Part shown: one piece after another, positions 41,301 to 52,271 of the stretch
How the letters are laid out: every line of letters begins with the position of its first letter
How positions within the stretch are numbered: the first letter of the stretch is position 1
Source: Rhizophlyctis rosea
Lineage: Eukaryota; Chytridiomycota; Chytridiomycetes; Rhizophlyctidales; Rhizophlyctidaceae
Reading direction: 5' to 3'
Assembly (NCBI GenBank): GCA_027596075.1
Contig: JADGJC010000061.1
Span: 1 to 64,000 of the forward strand
Length of the DNA stretch: 64,000 nt
Program-made: the position numbers and the translations under genes
The notes under the pieces: model-generated
The model's database searches: none
What the model was told of the DNA's origin: nothing
Seen by the model: only the letters and a program-made list of their open reading frames with translations

Positions 41301-42719
41301 GCTTCGCCTTCTCCCGATCTTCATTATATTGGAACCGCTGCTGCGCTTCCAACTTGATCTTCTCATCGATCTCCGGGTACTGCGCCAATAGGGTGTCCAA
41401 ATCCTGCTTGGTCAGCTTAAACAGGGTAACCTGGTTGCTGGTGCATCGAACGCTGGCAGTTCGCTTGACTTGGAAGAACACCCCGACTTCACCGAAGAAA
41501 GACCCAGGATGGAACTCGGCGTAAACAGCGTTATCAGCTTCTGAGAACACTTCCGCTGTGCCAGAGACGACGAAATACATTTCGGAAGCAATGTCGCCTT
41601 TCTGTATTATTATGTCACCCTGGCGGTATTGCACGGGTTTGAGCGATAGGGCTAGCATATGGAGGAAGCCGACCTCGCAATCGCGGAAAAGGGGGATCTA
41701 TATACCATTCGCATCAGATGGTCAAGCCTTGCAGCAGGTTCACTCTGCAATTTGAGCTAACCTTCTTCAAGTCAGAATGGTCCATCCCCAACTTCAGTTC
41801 TTCGCCAAACTCTACCACCATGTCGCCTTCCTTTTGCTTCATGTAGTTAGAGAACCGTTCTTCCGCAATGTTTGCAATGGTTGATGCAACATGTGGGTTG
41901 TCGGCTACAGCGCGTTTCAGGGCATCTTTGGTCAGTGTCAGTATAATGCATCTTCCTCGAGCGCGGCATGTAGCCGTCCTAAATGTAAGACTGTGAGCGG
42001 ACACCCACAGCAGAGATCATCTTCGCTGCTGCATACCGTGGCACGGAGAAGAGGACACCTATCTCTCCGAAAAACGATTCCTCCTCCATGACATTGATAA
42101 CGGTTTCGCCTAGTCAATGCGCCGTGAGTAGGATTCTTGGGGCACTCATTCATGACGCTTGAGCATACCATCTTCGGAGACTACTTCTACAACCCCACGT
42201 AATACAAAGAACATCGCTCTTCCCACCTCCCCTTTTCGAATGATGTAGTCACTGTCATTGCATACACGCGTCTGCATGAGATTTGCTAGTGTCGAGAGGA
42301 ATTGGACATCCAAATCCTTGAAGAGTACATGTTGCTCAAGAAATCTGGCAAATACATCAATGCAATTGTAAGAGTTATGCTGGAAGGCCGAAGCGCGTTA
42401 GTGCAGTATGTGCATACTTGACTATGGATCCATCGAAACCCGATCGCCTGTCCGTTTTGCTTGGGGAGGAATACGATCTTGGTAGCGTTGTCGCCTTATG
42501 CATGGCCACTCGCGCGTTACTTAAAAGTTTGCGAACCGCTGACGTGTCAGATGCGTGAGAAGCTCGCCCTTCAACGGCAGTGTTTGAATATGAACTTGCG
42601 GAATCAGAAAGACTAAGATTGGAGCTCAGATTTTGACTAGATCTGCGGCTCAGGGATGGTTGAGGTGTAATAACGGTGATTATAGGTAGGTTCGCGTTTG
42701 TGGATGCACCGCAGCCCAT
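38317..42719 (-). CDS. Four cyclic-nucleotide-binding domains + F-box + leucine-rich repeats
   Basis: A very large single gene of about 1,250 residues. The ATG at 42719 starts MGCGAST, a consensus N-myristoylation and palmitoylation motif, then a Ser-rich tail. Four cNMP-binding domains follow in tandem. Domain 1 (nt about 42340-41760) has IIRKGEVGRAMFF and FFGEIGVLFSVPRTATC across a splice. Domain 2 (about 41700-41230) has FFGEVGVFFQVKRTASV. Domain 3 (about 41130-40690) has FFGEVALFYEVARTATV. Domain 4 (about 40600-40220) has FFGEVGLIRGIARTAAV. Each keeps the Glu and Arg that hold the cyclic nucleotide's ribose and phosphate. A Lys/Glu-rich linker (nt about 40060-39880) leads to an F-box (ELKPVFLYLNPITRFAVRQV, then CRKWRTLL) and at least eight AMN1/FBXL-type LRRs (LRRLNMSNCWKLTDKG, LDISDCEQISDRC, LDLSHCAHITDAA). 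A 66-nt in-frame intron lies at 38930-38995. By inference it is an SCF adaptor whose substrate choice is gated by cAMP/cGMP at a membrane. Confidence 0.88.
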
Positions 42720-43512
42720 GTTATGAACCAAGAAAAAAGGCGGTCATCACCTGCGCGAATCTGATGTTGCAACCTCCTTGATATGCATATGCGTAGATTC
42801 ATCAAATTAAGGGGCTGAGGGTCAAGGGGTTGTTTCCGAAGGGACACGCGATCAAAAACCCTTGGTAGCATAAGTGTCATTATTTGATAAACAAAACAAT
42901 CAGCATGGATCTTACTGATCTCACGCGCTCTCCACACTTGCTCCTTTGCAATGATGCATCACGCGAACAATAATAAACATAACTATATGTAAAGAACCAT
43001 GCAACAGGAAAGAAGAAATTTGCTGCGACAGCGGTTCGCCAATGCTGCAGCAGCACTGCTCCCAGATCGCACCCAACGCGGCTCGCCGTGTGTAGCACAC
43101 TACAGTATGATGTAGAAAGGAGTCAAGAATGCTGTCAGCGCCACCTCTGGCTTCAGGAACGGATGCTCCCCATGTAGTCGGAGGAATGTTGTAGTTGCGA
43201 AAGGAAGAAAATTGAATATGTATGCTGCAATTGTAAGTTTTGAAACTGTTTTGGAAACGGTGCAGTGGTCGAAGGGCGGCCCTTACTGCCTGCAGCATGA
43301 CTGTGCCGCCAGACACCATTGCAATTGATTATTGATGGGATGTCATACAGAAAGTCTGTAAGAGGAGGATCACATTGATAGAAATTGGAGCTTAGTACAA
43401 CTGCGCAATCGGGGAGGAGCAGGCAGAAACAAATGTTCCCAGCTCAGTCTGTTCCCACTCGAAGGAGGATATGCGGGAGGAGTTAGTCGATGGCCGATGA
43501 TTTGAAGGGACC

Positions 43513-43627
43513 GGGGGGGGGGGGGGGGGGGGGGGGTGGGATGGGACAACATCCCAAAAAAATTTGCCGTTGACCTTATAAAAAAATGAAGAAATATTAA
43601 NNNNNNNNNNCCCCCCCCCCCCCCCCC
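43513..43627. other. Assembly gap between poly-G and poly-C runs
   Basis: G24 at 43513-43536, then about 64 nt of ordinary sequence, ten Ns at 43601-43610, then C17 at 43611-43627. The two homopolymers are complementary and could fold back on each other. The gap size is a placeholder. Confidence 0.9.
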
Positions 43628-44277
43628 GCGCGGGGACCACCTGCGCACTACATGTGCCGTTGACAGTCTTATCATATGCATCACTAGTACAAGAGAGGTG
43701 AACTGGCTTTGCCAGCCCCGTGTTTTCGTAATTCCTCCTCCGCCGCAACGCGGCTCTGGAGCAGTGGGTCGCTGACCACTTAGAGCAAGCCACGTTTGCA
43801 ATGATATTTCACCGTGTTAATAGCGACAGTGCTTCCCAATGTTTACTGAATGCGCCCTACTGACCCTCGAGAAGACCTAAGAGCAGGTGCATGGAGTCAC
43901 GTGGGTCACTCGGTGGCGCCCATGCTTACTTTTCTGATGTTCCTGCTAAGAAGGAAGAAGGCTCGATGCGCGATGTGTATGTGAAGAGGCAATGAGCAGC
44001 GGCCAGCCTGTGCCTGACGCATGTTGCAGTTGATCAGACATGTCTTCAAAGGCCGAATTGGCAGGTGTCGGAAGCTGGTAGCTTACGTAATGGCGGAAAC
44101 GAACAACGCACTTACCTGGATTGGTCACGTCTCTAAGCTCTTGCCTGTTTGGAGAAAGCAGTCTTAATTGGGAAGTTTGAGCCTTTTCGACTCTAACGCC
44201 TCCCTCCGCATTTGGTGCAGTTGTTGCTTCTTTGGAAGAGCACCAAAATCAGTCATCTCCTTGACGAACCTGTAACA

Positions 44278-45214
44278 CCCTTCAGGCCCTTCAATGCCTT
44301 CATATGCACCGCCTCAAAGGGCCCCTGACCCTTCATGCCGAGAACGCGTCGTTGTCGACAAGGACGTCACCATGAAGATTTCCATTCGACATTTTACATC
44401 CACTCCCTGACATGTGATCGAAGTGGTTCAAAACTCAACCATCGGACCGTCACTTTAGCAAAATCTAGGCGAAAATGCTCGTCAATGACCCTTTAACTAA
44501 ACTCATATGAAACTGCCGTAAATGCGCTAATGAAAAAATGGCCATTCAATGGGCCAGACCACTTCATGAGGTATACGGTATGGAAGGTTTCGGGAGGAAA
44601 GAGCCGAAACTGCTTACCCTGCTCTCGGAGAGTTCTGACATTTTTGAAAGAGTCTCCGAATTTCTCCGTCTGTCATCCTTTCCCGCTGACCTCACATTCG
44701 AAATAGTTCCGCATCGGGTTCCAAATTAGTGGGCTGAAGGTCCAGAAGAGGGGAGAGATCCAATTTTGGAACAAGGGATTGAAGGGTCATCAGCCACAGG
44801 CTTCTATGATCTCATAAGCGGGTGGGCAGCAGTGGGACGCAACGGGCCAACCTTTAACCGCATTTATGGGATGCGCACTTATCTCCACTGTAATACATTT
44901 CATTTTGGTCGTGCCCACGGAAGAAATCCCCTTCATGACTTTTCGTTGAAGGGATGTTGCCCTCTTGGCAATATACTCAACCATACGCGCGAAATCCACG
45001 ATCAAAAATATGGGAGCCGACTGTCGTGTACAGCTCAATGAGCTTATTGCCGCCAAACGTCCCACGGAGCCTGGGCTCCCCTGTCCGGGAATACCCTTCA
45101 TGTATGCCATCCCTCCTTGGATGCTGGCACTTCCTGCACTCCTAAGCATCCGCAGCAGATGAGCCATTTGAGCCCAGAATAGAAACCCTTCGCCGCATGG
45201 GCGAACTTGAAGGG
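44278..45214. repeat. Cluster of eight CCCTTCA / TGAAGGG words
   Basis: Exact CCCTTCA occurs at 44278, 44287, 44329, 44929 and 45094, and its complement TGAAGGG at 44780, 44947 and 45208, in 0.94 kb. By base composition alone about 0.1 would be expected in that length. The copies are usually ACCCTTCAA/T in context. The cluster ends 343 bp upstream of the sugar-transporter start codon, so it may be a factor-binding array or decayed repeat. Confidence 0.6.
44877..44895. repeat. Dispersed repeat, copy 3
   Basis: Nineteen identical nt (ACTTATCTCC then ACTGTAATA) shared with 29581-29599 and 30343-30361, in the same orientation. Flanking sequence is unrelated. Confidence 0.8.
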
Positions 45215-45381
45215 TGCTACCCACCCTTGTCCTGTACATGTGAACAGCAAAAATTACGGCCGTCACGCGACGAGCGAATTTCTCAGTATGAGAAAGTCAG
45301 CCAGCATCGTCTTGTGCTCAAGCATTGATGACTTCACGACATAGAGGAGGAATGGGCGGGACGGAGGAGGGAGGATTCTTC

Positions 45382-45388
45382 TATAAAT
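45382..45388 (+). promoter_or_regulatory. TATA box of the sugar-transporter gene
   Basis: TATAAAT lies 169 bp upstream of the ATG at 45557. The leader after it is C/T-rich (CTCCCCCCTT tracts), as in highly expressed fungal genes. Confidence 0.6.
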
Positions 45389-45556
45389 GAGATCCTCCAC
45401 TTCGACTCCCCGGCTTTTCATCATTCACAACACAATTCAACATTTAGATCAAGGTTTCTTTGGTCCTTTCTCATCGTCTAAATAACAACCTCTCCCCCCT
45501 TACTCAATCTCCCCCCTTCCGCTCTTTCCCTCCTGCCACGGCATATCGTCACCATC

Positions 45557-47166
45557 ATGAAGCTTTACGCAGTCCTTACGGCATTCGGTGCCGCCATTGG
45601 TGGTTTCCTCTTCGGTTATGAAATTGGTGTCGTCTCGCAAGTCCTCAGTATGGAGGCTTTCGGTCTCCGCTTCGGCTTGAAGGTGAATGAGCGCGGTTCC
45701 AATGGCGAGTTGCTAGACGCGCCGGGTGGACCTGATGCGACTGGATGGTGAGTCTCATCTACTTCCATTTCTCTTATCGCTTATGACTGTTACTGATATC
45801 ACATCGCAATCTATCAGGATTACATTCACTTTCCTCATTGGTTGTGTACTTGGTGCCGCCATCGTCTCTGACTTCGCTGATCGGTTCGGCCGGAAAAGAT
45901 CCCTCTTGATTGGTGCCTTCACATTCATCATCGGTGTCGCCTTCCAAACTGGTGCAAGTGAAATTGGTCTCCTCTACGCCGGTCGTTTCATCTCTGGCGT
46001 CGGTGTCGGTATCTCATCGCAAGTTGTACCCCTTTACATTTCCGAAACGGCACACACCAGCGTCCGCGGTCGCTTGATTTCTATTTATCAATTCATGATC
46101 ACCATCGGTATCTTCATTGCCGCCTGTGTCAACTCCGGCATCATTGCGTCGAACCTCCACACTAAGGACTCTGAATGGCGTACGGCCTTGGCCATTCAAT
46201 TCGTTCCCGGTGTCTTGATCATCGCCATCAACTCCTTCCTTCCTTTCTCCCCCCGTTGGTTGGTCAGCAAGCACCGTGACGAGGAAGCCATTGCCGCCCT
46301 TGCCAAGCTTCGCCATGCCGACACCAACTCCCCCGAAGTTCAGCAGGAATACAGTGAGATCCGTGAAGAAGTCAAGTTGGAGGAGTCTGCCGGCAAGGCG
46401 TCGTGGACTGAGGTCGCGGCTAAGGCCAACTTCAAGAGGGTTCTTATCGGTATCATCTTGCAATGTAAGTGTCCTCTTGGAATGCAGTCTGAATTTTGAA
46501 TTCGCGATGTGATGCTAATTGATTTGCTCAGTCTTCCAACAGTGGACGGGCATTAACGTCATTCTTTACTACCAAAACGACCTCATCACCAAGATGGGTT
46601 TCGATCCCAAGGACGCTCAAACTGCATTCAACCTTGCCATCAACGCCATCAACATGATTGCCACCATTCCCGGCATGTACCTCATTGAGCGCGTCGGTCG
46701 CCGTAAGCTTCTGTTGTGGGGTGCCATTGGTATGGGTATCTCGCAATACGTCGTGACCCTCGCCCTCCGCCTTGCCGAAACCCACGGTGTTCCCAAGCTC
46801 TCCTGGCTCGCCATTGTTGCCGTCTTCGTGTTCGAAATCAATTTCGCCTCTACCTGGGGTCCAGTCGTTTGGGTATACCAATCCGAGATCTACCCTCTCC
46901 GCCTCCGTTCCAAGGCTACAGGTCTTGCCACCATCTCCAACTGGGCCAACGGTGCTATCATCGCCAAGGTCGCTCCTCTCATCAACGCCAGTGCCGGCAA
47001 CTTCACTTACCTCCTTTGGGGCAGCATGGCCTTGATCAGCTTCGTTTACACCTTCTTCTTCATTCCTGAGACTATGGGCAAGAGCTTGGAGGAAATGGAC
47101 CGGGTTTTCGATGGGAAGGCGGGTAATGTGGAGGACTTGGAGATTGAGCAGCGCAGGAAGGATTAA
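45557..47166 (+). CDS. MFS sugar/H+ symporter (hexose transporter family)
   Basis: Three exons (45557-45747, 45818-46464, 46532-47166), 490 residues, twelve predicted helices. Sugar-porter signatures are complete: GGFLFGYEIGVVSQVL in helix 1, DRFGRKRSLLIGA after helix 2, LYAGRFISGVGVGISS, VPLYISETAHTSVRGRL before the mid-loop, LPFSPRWLVSKHRDEEA in the central loop, FFQQWTGINVILYYQND in helix 7, IERVGRRKLLLWGA, WGPVVWVYQSEIYPLRLRSK in helix 10 and PETMGKSLEEMDRVF at the end. QQWTGIN and PET/GxSLEE motifs place it with fungal hexose and xylose carriers; the exact sugar cannot be read from sequence. Strong codon bias toward C-ending codons suggests high expression. Confidence 0.95.
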
Positions 47167-47923
47167 GCCGAATAATATAGCTACTAGTCCATATCAATTT
47201 CTTGTGTATAGTTTTTTGCATAGTCAATAAAGCATGTTTGTATTATTAGTGATTTGCGGCAATAAACAAAGTCAGCGAAGTACCTTTTTTCTTGTTTTCC
47301 ATGCTTTTCCCAATCCGAAATTTGAAGGCGTCCATGCAACTCTGGGCCTGAAGGGCTTACATAAACCATCAGCTTTGCCATCTGATGCAATCTCTGATAA
47401 GTGAAACCTCTCCCTTTGAGGTCAGCAGATGTGCCAATCCCGTTCTTCGAATTCAAGGTTTTTGTTTACATATGATGGGCAGTGCTATGAATGGGTCATC
47501 CCGGTCAACGATCGGAGCACTAATCGGAGCTCTGAATAACTTGCTGATCTCAGCGCCCAGCCCAGACCTTTCAATGTTGTGGCAATGTGAGGCACTTGAC
47601 AGATTGAACGGTGATCTATACACCTGTTCAGGGGCTGTGCATATGACCTCGGATGTGTCAACAGTCGTCCCACTTTGCACTCTGAGCAGGGCATTTGTCT
47701 ATAAAAGAGGTCGTCCCGCTTGCGGCTCTTGATCTTTTGTTCCTCGCTGCGCTCTCCAAATCAATACGACTGGGACATACTCCAAAGCCTTCCGCACTTT
47801 GCCTTCATCTTTTGCCATCAACAAGCATCAACTCAATCACTCGTCATCCATCCAAGCAGGCCTCACTCATCACTTCTCCTCCATTCAAACAAGCGTCACT
47901 CAATCACTCGTCCATTCACGAAG
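47167..47923. other. Intergenic
   Basis: A 757-bp region with the transporter 3' flank and the DUF4360 gene's promoter and long leader. The leader contains several degenerate copies of a CAATCACTCGTC-like phrase (47833-47915), perhaps a small imperfect tandem array. Confidence 0.45.
47700..47707 (+). promoter_or_regulatory. TATA box of the DUF4360 gene
   Basis: TATAAAAG, 224 bp upstream of the ATG at 47924; a strong consensus match. Confidence 0.6.
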
Positions 47924-48821
47924 ATGTTCCACATTGTCCTGCTTGCAGTGCTCGCATTCATCACTGGTGTCTTCGCAGCGCCGGTTTCGACCCCTCCGCC
48001 ACCAACGAATGTGACCATCAATGCCCTGACTTATGGTGGTACGGGCTGTCCCGCGGGCACTGCGGCGGTCCTGGTTGCCAATGACAAGATGTCGTTCGCC
48101 GTGATATTCGATGAATAGTGCGTATCGAAGCAAATCATTTCTCGAACACATAGTCTATGTCCGTGCCTCTAACCAATTCATTCAAATAGCACCGTCGCCG
48201 TCGACACAACTACCCACCGCGACCGCAAAAACTGCCAACTGGCCTTCGAACTCATCTTCCCGCAAGGCTACTCCTACTCCCTCGGCACCATCAACTACCG
48301 TGGGTCCGCCTTCCTCGACAAAGGCGTGGTGGGACAACTCACGGCAAACTACTTCTTCGCTGGTAGGTCCTTTACAAGTTGGATCGACTTTTGTGTACCA
48401 AAGAGTTAACGGTGCACACTTGATCAGGCAACCCCACTCAAGCGACCAAAACCACTCCATTCGTCGGTCCGTACTCCAACAACAATTACGTCGTCACCGA
48501 CACATTCAGCCTGCAAGCCGTTGTCTGGAGCCCTTGTGGAGCGGGCGTCCCGCTCAGCTTGAGTTCGTCCATCCTCCTCGACAACACCAAGAACAAGAAC
48601 GGGAATGGCGAGTTGACGACGGATTCCAGTGAGTATTCTGCATCCGGTCACCACATCAAAGTGGTTCATTGACTTCATTTTCGAAATTCATGATAACCAA
48701 CCCATCTCTATTCCACATTACCATTGTTCGCTTTCCTCAACCCTCCAACCACACCATCTACCATCATAAAGTCGACGGGAAGTTCGCACAAATCTTCGGC
48801 ATCCAGTGGGCCAAGTGCTGA
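47924..48821 (+). CDS. Secreted DUF4360 protein
   Basis: Four exons. MFHIVLLAVLAFITGVFA is a signal peptide with likely cleavage after FAAP. The mature protein shows the DUF4360 pattern: INALTYGGTGCPAGTAAVL near the start, IFDEYTVAVD across the first splice, RKNCQLAFELIFPQGYSYSL, INYRGSAFLDKGVVGQLTAN, YFFAGNPTQATKTTPFVGP, VVWSPCGAGVPLSLSSSILL and, across the last splice, IDGKFAQIFGIQWAKC. Cysteines in CPAG, KNC, SPCG and the terminal KC probably pair. The family is common in fungi as small secreted proteins of unknown function. The last intron (about 48630-48771) is followed by TGA at 48819-48821. Confidence 0.9.
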
Positions 48822-49250
48822 AGGGGATCCTCAGGGCTCGTGTCGATTGATTGGGTGGTCGGTCAAATTTGCATGTGATAGCGTGACTTCTGGAAAAGCT
48901 GGACTTTTCAGACTGTTTTGTGGTTCGTTGACGGAGGCGTTCTATGTATAGCGTTGGTGTGTCTCTCATATATTATGTTATTGTTGAGAAGTTTGTTGGA
49001 ATGTATCACGTATGTAAAGAAAGTTGATTGGAATATATCTTGACTGTGTTGAACAGTATGCTGGGGGCCTGGGGCTCATTGAATAAGCGCGATGCATTCC
49101 TTGTGATGCAATGACTCTATCCGCCATGTCTGCGACGAGGATGCGCAGGTTTGATTGCATTTCTGGGTTGTGAGCGGATGGTTTTGGAGGCGTTTACTTC
49201 AAGCAGTAATTTTGAACACCCTCTTCTTTTCTTTGAAACCTTGATGCCAC
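48822..49250. other. Intergenic
   Basis: A 429-bp spacer between two plus-strand genes. No gene or strong signal seen. Confidence 0.4.
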
Positions 49251-50284
49251 ATGGCCATCAAAATCAGAGACTCCAGTCGTCCGCTGATCACGATTTTGTT
49301 TAGCTTAACGGCCGTCGTCCCTCTGTGTATTGTCCTAGGCTGCTATTATATCTGGATTACCCAAACAAATAAAGGCATCGATCAGTGCCGTTCATTGAGG
49401 ACGGTCGCAAAAATTAACTTCACCGTAATGTTGCAAGATGCGTCATCTATTGGTTAACTGTACAACTAATTCTTACATAACAGTCGTTTGTTTGGCATTT
49501 CGCGATGGCATTGTCGATGTGTGTCCTGTTTGTGTGGTATTCAAACCTTCAAACGACGGTGGAGATTCAATGCAAGCAAGGTTTGCGTCCTGGAAGACCT
49601 GTTCCTGTTGAGTAAAGCTTGTGGGCCCATGGGTATGGATCTCACATCCTTGCCTGTATCTCATTTTGTTGCAGATTGCGATGGAGCATATCAATCCCAA
49701 TGCCAACGCACAGGTACGGAAACGTGCAGTCTATTCCGCAGATGTTAGTTAAGCTTCGAAAGATGTGAGCACTTTGCTGACACCAGTACAATTTTTCTCG
49801 ACGGTTCCAGCTGTTCCATCAACAAATGTACCACCCGCTTCCTGTCCTTTGAGCAAATATCAAGATTACGAACAGCAGATTAAGGAGCATCAGAGAAGAG
49901 TCATTGTCATTGGCATATGGCTGGCTTGGCAGGTGCGCAAGGGAGTCAATCTTGGGAGAAACATACTACTGAACTCAACCCATCACCTGCCGCAACCGCA
50001 ACCCCTAGATATCCCTAATCCACTCCTCAACCAACCTAACAATGCGATTCCTACGAGAAGGCCTCCTCTTCCCCAAATGGGCCACCACTCCTCAACCATC
50101 CGAACTCCAGAAGTCCTTGCAACAACTGAACACAAATTCCAACTTCGTTCTCGATTGCTTTCACACTCAGCTTCCCAGTCCCAACCATCTTCCCGACCCC
50201 CGACTCACATGGGTACCTCCCGACAGACGAGCTCCTCTCAAAATTCGCATTTGGGGTCTCAGCCGGGGTTGGGAATCGGATTAG
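49251..50284 (+). CDS. Unrecognised membrane protein, five exons
   Basis: Exons 49251-49424, 49484-49580, 49675-49713, 49811-49932 and 50009-50284 join in consistent phase to give 235 residues. No single frame shows it, and several misleading overlapping frames exist here. A first hydrophobic segment (ITILFSLTAVVPLCIVLGCY) follows a short basic N-terminus. A second (FVWHFAMALSMCVLFVWYS) comes after the first splice. A Cys-rich stretch follows (CKQDCDGAYQSQCQRT, then ASCPLSK), then a third hydrophobic segment (RRVIVIGIWLAWQ) and a soluble tail with RFLREGLLFPKWATTPQPSE and KIRIWGLSRGWESD. I do not recognise a family. The third segment is only marginally long for a helix. The phase agreement over four introns is the main support. 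Confidence 0.6.
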
Positions 50285-50599
50285 GGACACTATAGCCGTT
50301 TCTGACAATCCAATCTTCTACGGTTCACGAGGTCCACTCAAACACTCGTTTTTAGCTGATTAGAGTCAATCCCAGCGACAGATGGATGGTCAAGTTGTAC
50401 CGGTATATTTCAAAAAATAACTGGGAAAAAGGGATTGCCCAACTCACATTGCCGACTTCAAATACCCACATCGTCTTGTCATCACATTAGTCCATACTAT
50501 AGAAATTTCAGGAAAAGTCCAATTACCCTCCACGAAGGCAAAACATCCCACACGCCATGCCCCATTTACCACTCCCTTGTTCATCCCATCTCACCCCAA
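50285..50599. other. Convergent intergenic spacer
   Basis: A 315-bp tail-to-tail spacer. Nothing coding beyond alternative frames of the preceding gene. Confidence 0.4.
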
Positions 50600-52271
50600 T
50601 CACATCCATTCCCCTTTCCGTCTCTCGTACTCCCCAAATCTCAACAGTGCATACTCCAAATAATCAAAATCAAGATCGCTGACCTGCGCCTGCACGAGCG
50701 CCCAAACTCCCCAGAAGTAGTGCGCTGCCAGCCCAAACATGTTGACTTCCCGGTAAAGCTTTTCTACTTCCTCTTCTGATGGGGGTGGCGATGGTAAAGG
50801 AGGCGAGGACATGGTTGGGGTAGGTGCGGAGAAGGAGGTGGAGAGATAGGTTTGGAGCCAGGGTAGTTGGGTGGATTTGGAGGGGTAATGAGAATAATCG
50901 CAATCGAAGCCTGCATTCACATGTTATGTTATGGGTGCCCACTGATGTCTTGTGTATTAGAAAGAGGACCATACCAGCATATTCGCAAAAGTGGTTTCCT
51001 ATGTCGAAGCCCCGGTACGAATAGCATCCATATTCATAGTCGATAAACGAGACGGAATCTAGTGTTTGCGAAGATGTTCAGGTCCAAAAGAATCCAACTT
51101 TAATTCAGAAGACCGAAGCCCTACCTCCACTCGTATTCAAAACTATATTGCCCGAGAGCAGATCGTTATGACAAAACACCACAGGACTATCCAAAGCCTC
51201 CAGCCGACCCTGCAGCTGTCGTAGCTCATTCTTCAGTTGAGACATGTCGATCTTCTCTCGGAACTTCCGGTCCGTGTCGGGGTTAGTGTACCGTTCTGGC
51301 ACGGCCTCCATCCACTTCCAAATCGTCTTGAACAATCGGGGGCTCCGGTCTACAGGCATTTCCACTTTATGCCATGTTGCTAATCTAGCAGCAACTAGTA
51401 GTGACTTTTGCGGATCCCGCATATCTGCGGGGGATGCGAGTCGGTACGTGTGCAGCAAGATGCGCATAATTATAATATTACCTTCTCCTGAAAATGGTGT
51501 TCCTTCAATGAATCCATACACAATACCATTCCGAAACCGACCGTGCAGAGGTGGGCACAGGCCCAGATTGGAAAGGGTTACTATACTCTGAGATATGGTT
51601 AGTTTCCGCCTCCGTTCATCAGCACGGTAAGTGCTCCTTACCAAAATCTCTTGTTGACGATCAATCAACACATCCGATCCCTTCCCATACGCGCGAACTA
51701 GGGCTGATTTACCAGAAGGGACGTGCACACAACGCACCAATTTATTTGTGATCCCCGCCGTGCATTGGATGAGTTTAATATCGTTCTTAACGTCCCAGGA
51801 GGGGAAAAAAGTGGAGATCACATGTGCGACGCTTGTCTATTATGAAGATCGTATCGGATGCATTGTTAGCATTGGCATCGGGTGATTTGGCATACTTCTA
51901 ATATATGGAATTTGCACCATCTCCCAAATAGGGTAGCTATGCTCATAGCCAGCATCATACGGCAACTTGTGGCCATCAGCAGGGTAACTCCGATCCATCT
52001 ACTCCGCTATCCACACGCGCTTTCTCAGCACCAACCACCAACCTACCAAAAGGTCGTCGTGGTCAACTTCCAAATCCACAGACTTAACCCCCTTCAACAA
52101 AGCGTCGCGGACAGCAGCCAAGTCGCGTGCCGGCATGCTGGCTCCGCTGGCGGAAGGCGGCAAGGGAGACACGGTCGGTTTAAGATCACGCACAACCTTG
52201 GTAGAAAGGTAAGCTGGTGCGCTAGCGTGAGCGGACTCGAGGAAGTGGGGTGGGGCGGCGGTGGAAAGCAT
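50600..52271 (-). CDS. Ethanolamine kinase (choline/ethanolamine kinase family)
   Basis: First step of the CDP-ethanolamine (Kennedy) route to phosphatidylethanolamine. ATG 52271 opens MLSTAAPPHFLESAHASA; exon 1 ends near VDLEVDHDDLL. Exon 2 begins after TAG at about 51841 with TSVAHVISTFFPSWDVKND, so the long frame that starts with GTG at 51821 is not the real start. Kinase motifs: TAGITNKLVRCV with VRAYGKGSDVLIDRQQE (nucleotide-binding part), LGLCPPLHGRFRNG, YGFIEGTPFSGE, VVFCHNDLLSGNIVLN (Brenner motif, catalytic Asp) and FIDYEYGCYSYRGFDIGNHF (choline-kinase motif). The C-terminal exon encodes AAHYFWGVWALVQAQVSDLD, as in ETNK proteins, ending TGA at 50600-50602. About six exons. Confidence 0.93.

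Larger units (their letters stand above)
42720..45556. other. Gene-poor 2.8-kb interval with assembly gap
   Basis: No gene is supported. ORFs such as 44538-44729 (+) and 44790-45266 (-) lack introns, homologues or a good start. The interval contains a G24 run, ten Ns and a C17 run (43513-43627), the third copy of a dispersed repeat (44877-44895), a cluster of eight CCCTTCA/TGAAGGG words (44278-45214), and the TATA box of the sugar-transporter gene. Confidence 0.5.

Noticed and set aside
43370..43801. ORFs spanning the N gap
   Set aside because: They depend on poly-C/poly-G translated as Pro or Gly and on undefined bases.
44790..45266. 158-codon minus-strand ORF
   Set aside because: Starts with GTG, no recognisable features, and overlaps the CCCTTCA cluster that explains its biased composition.
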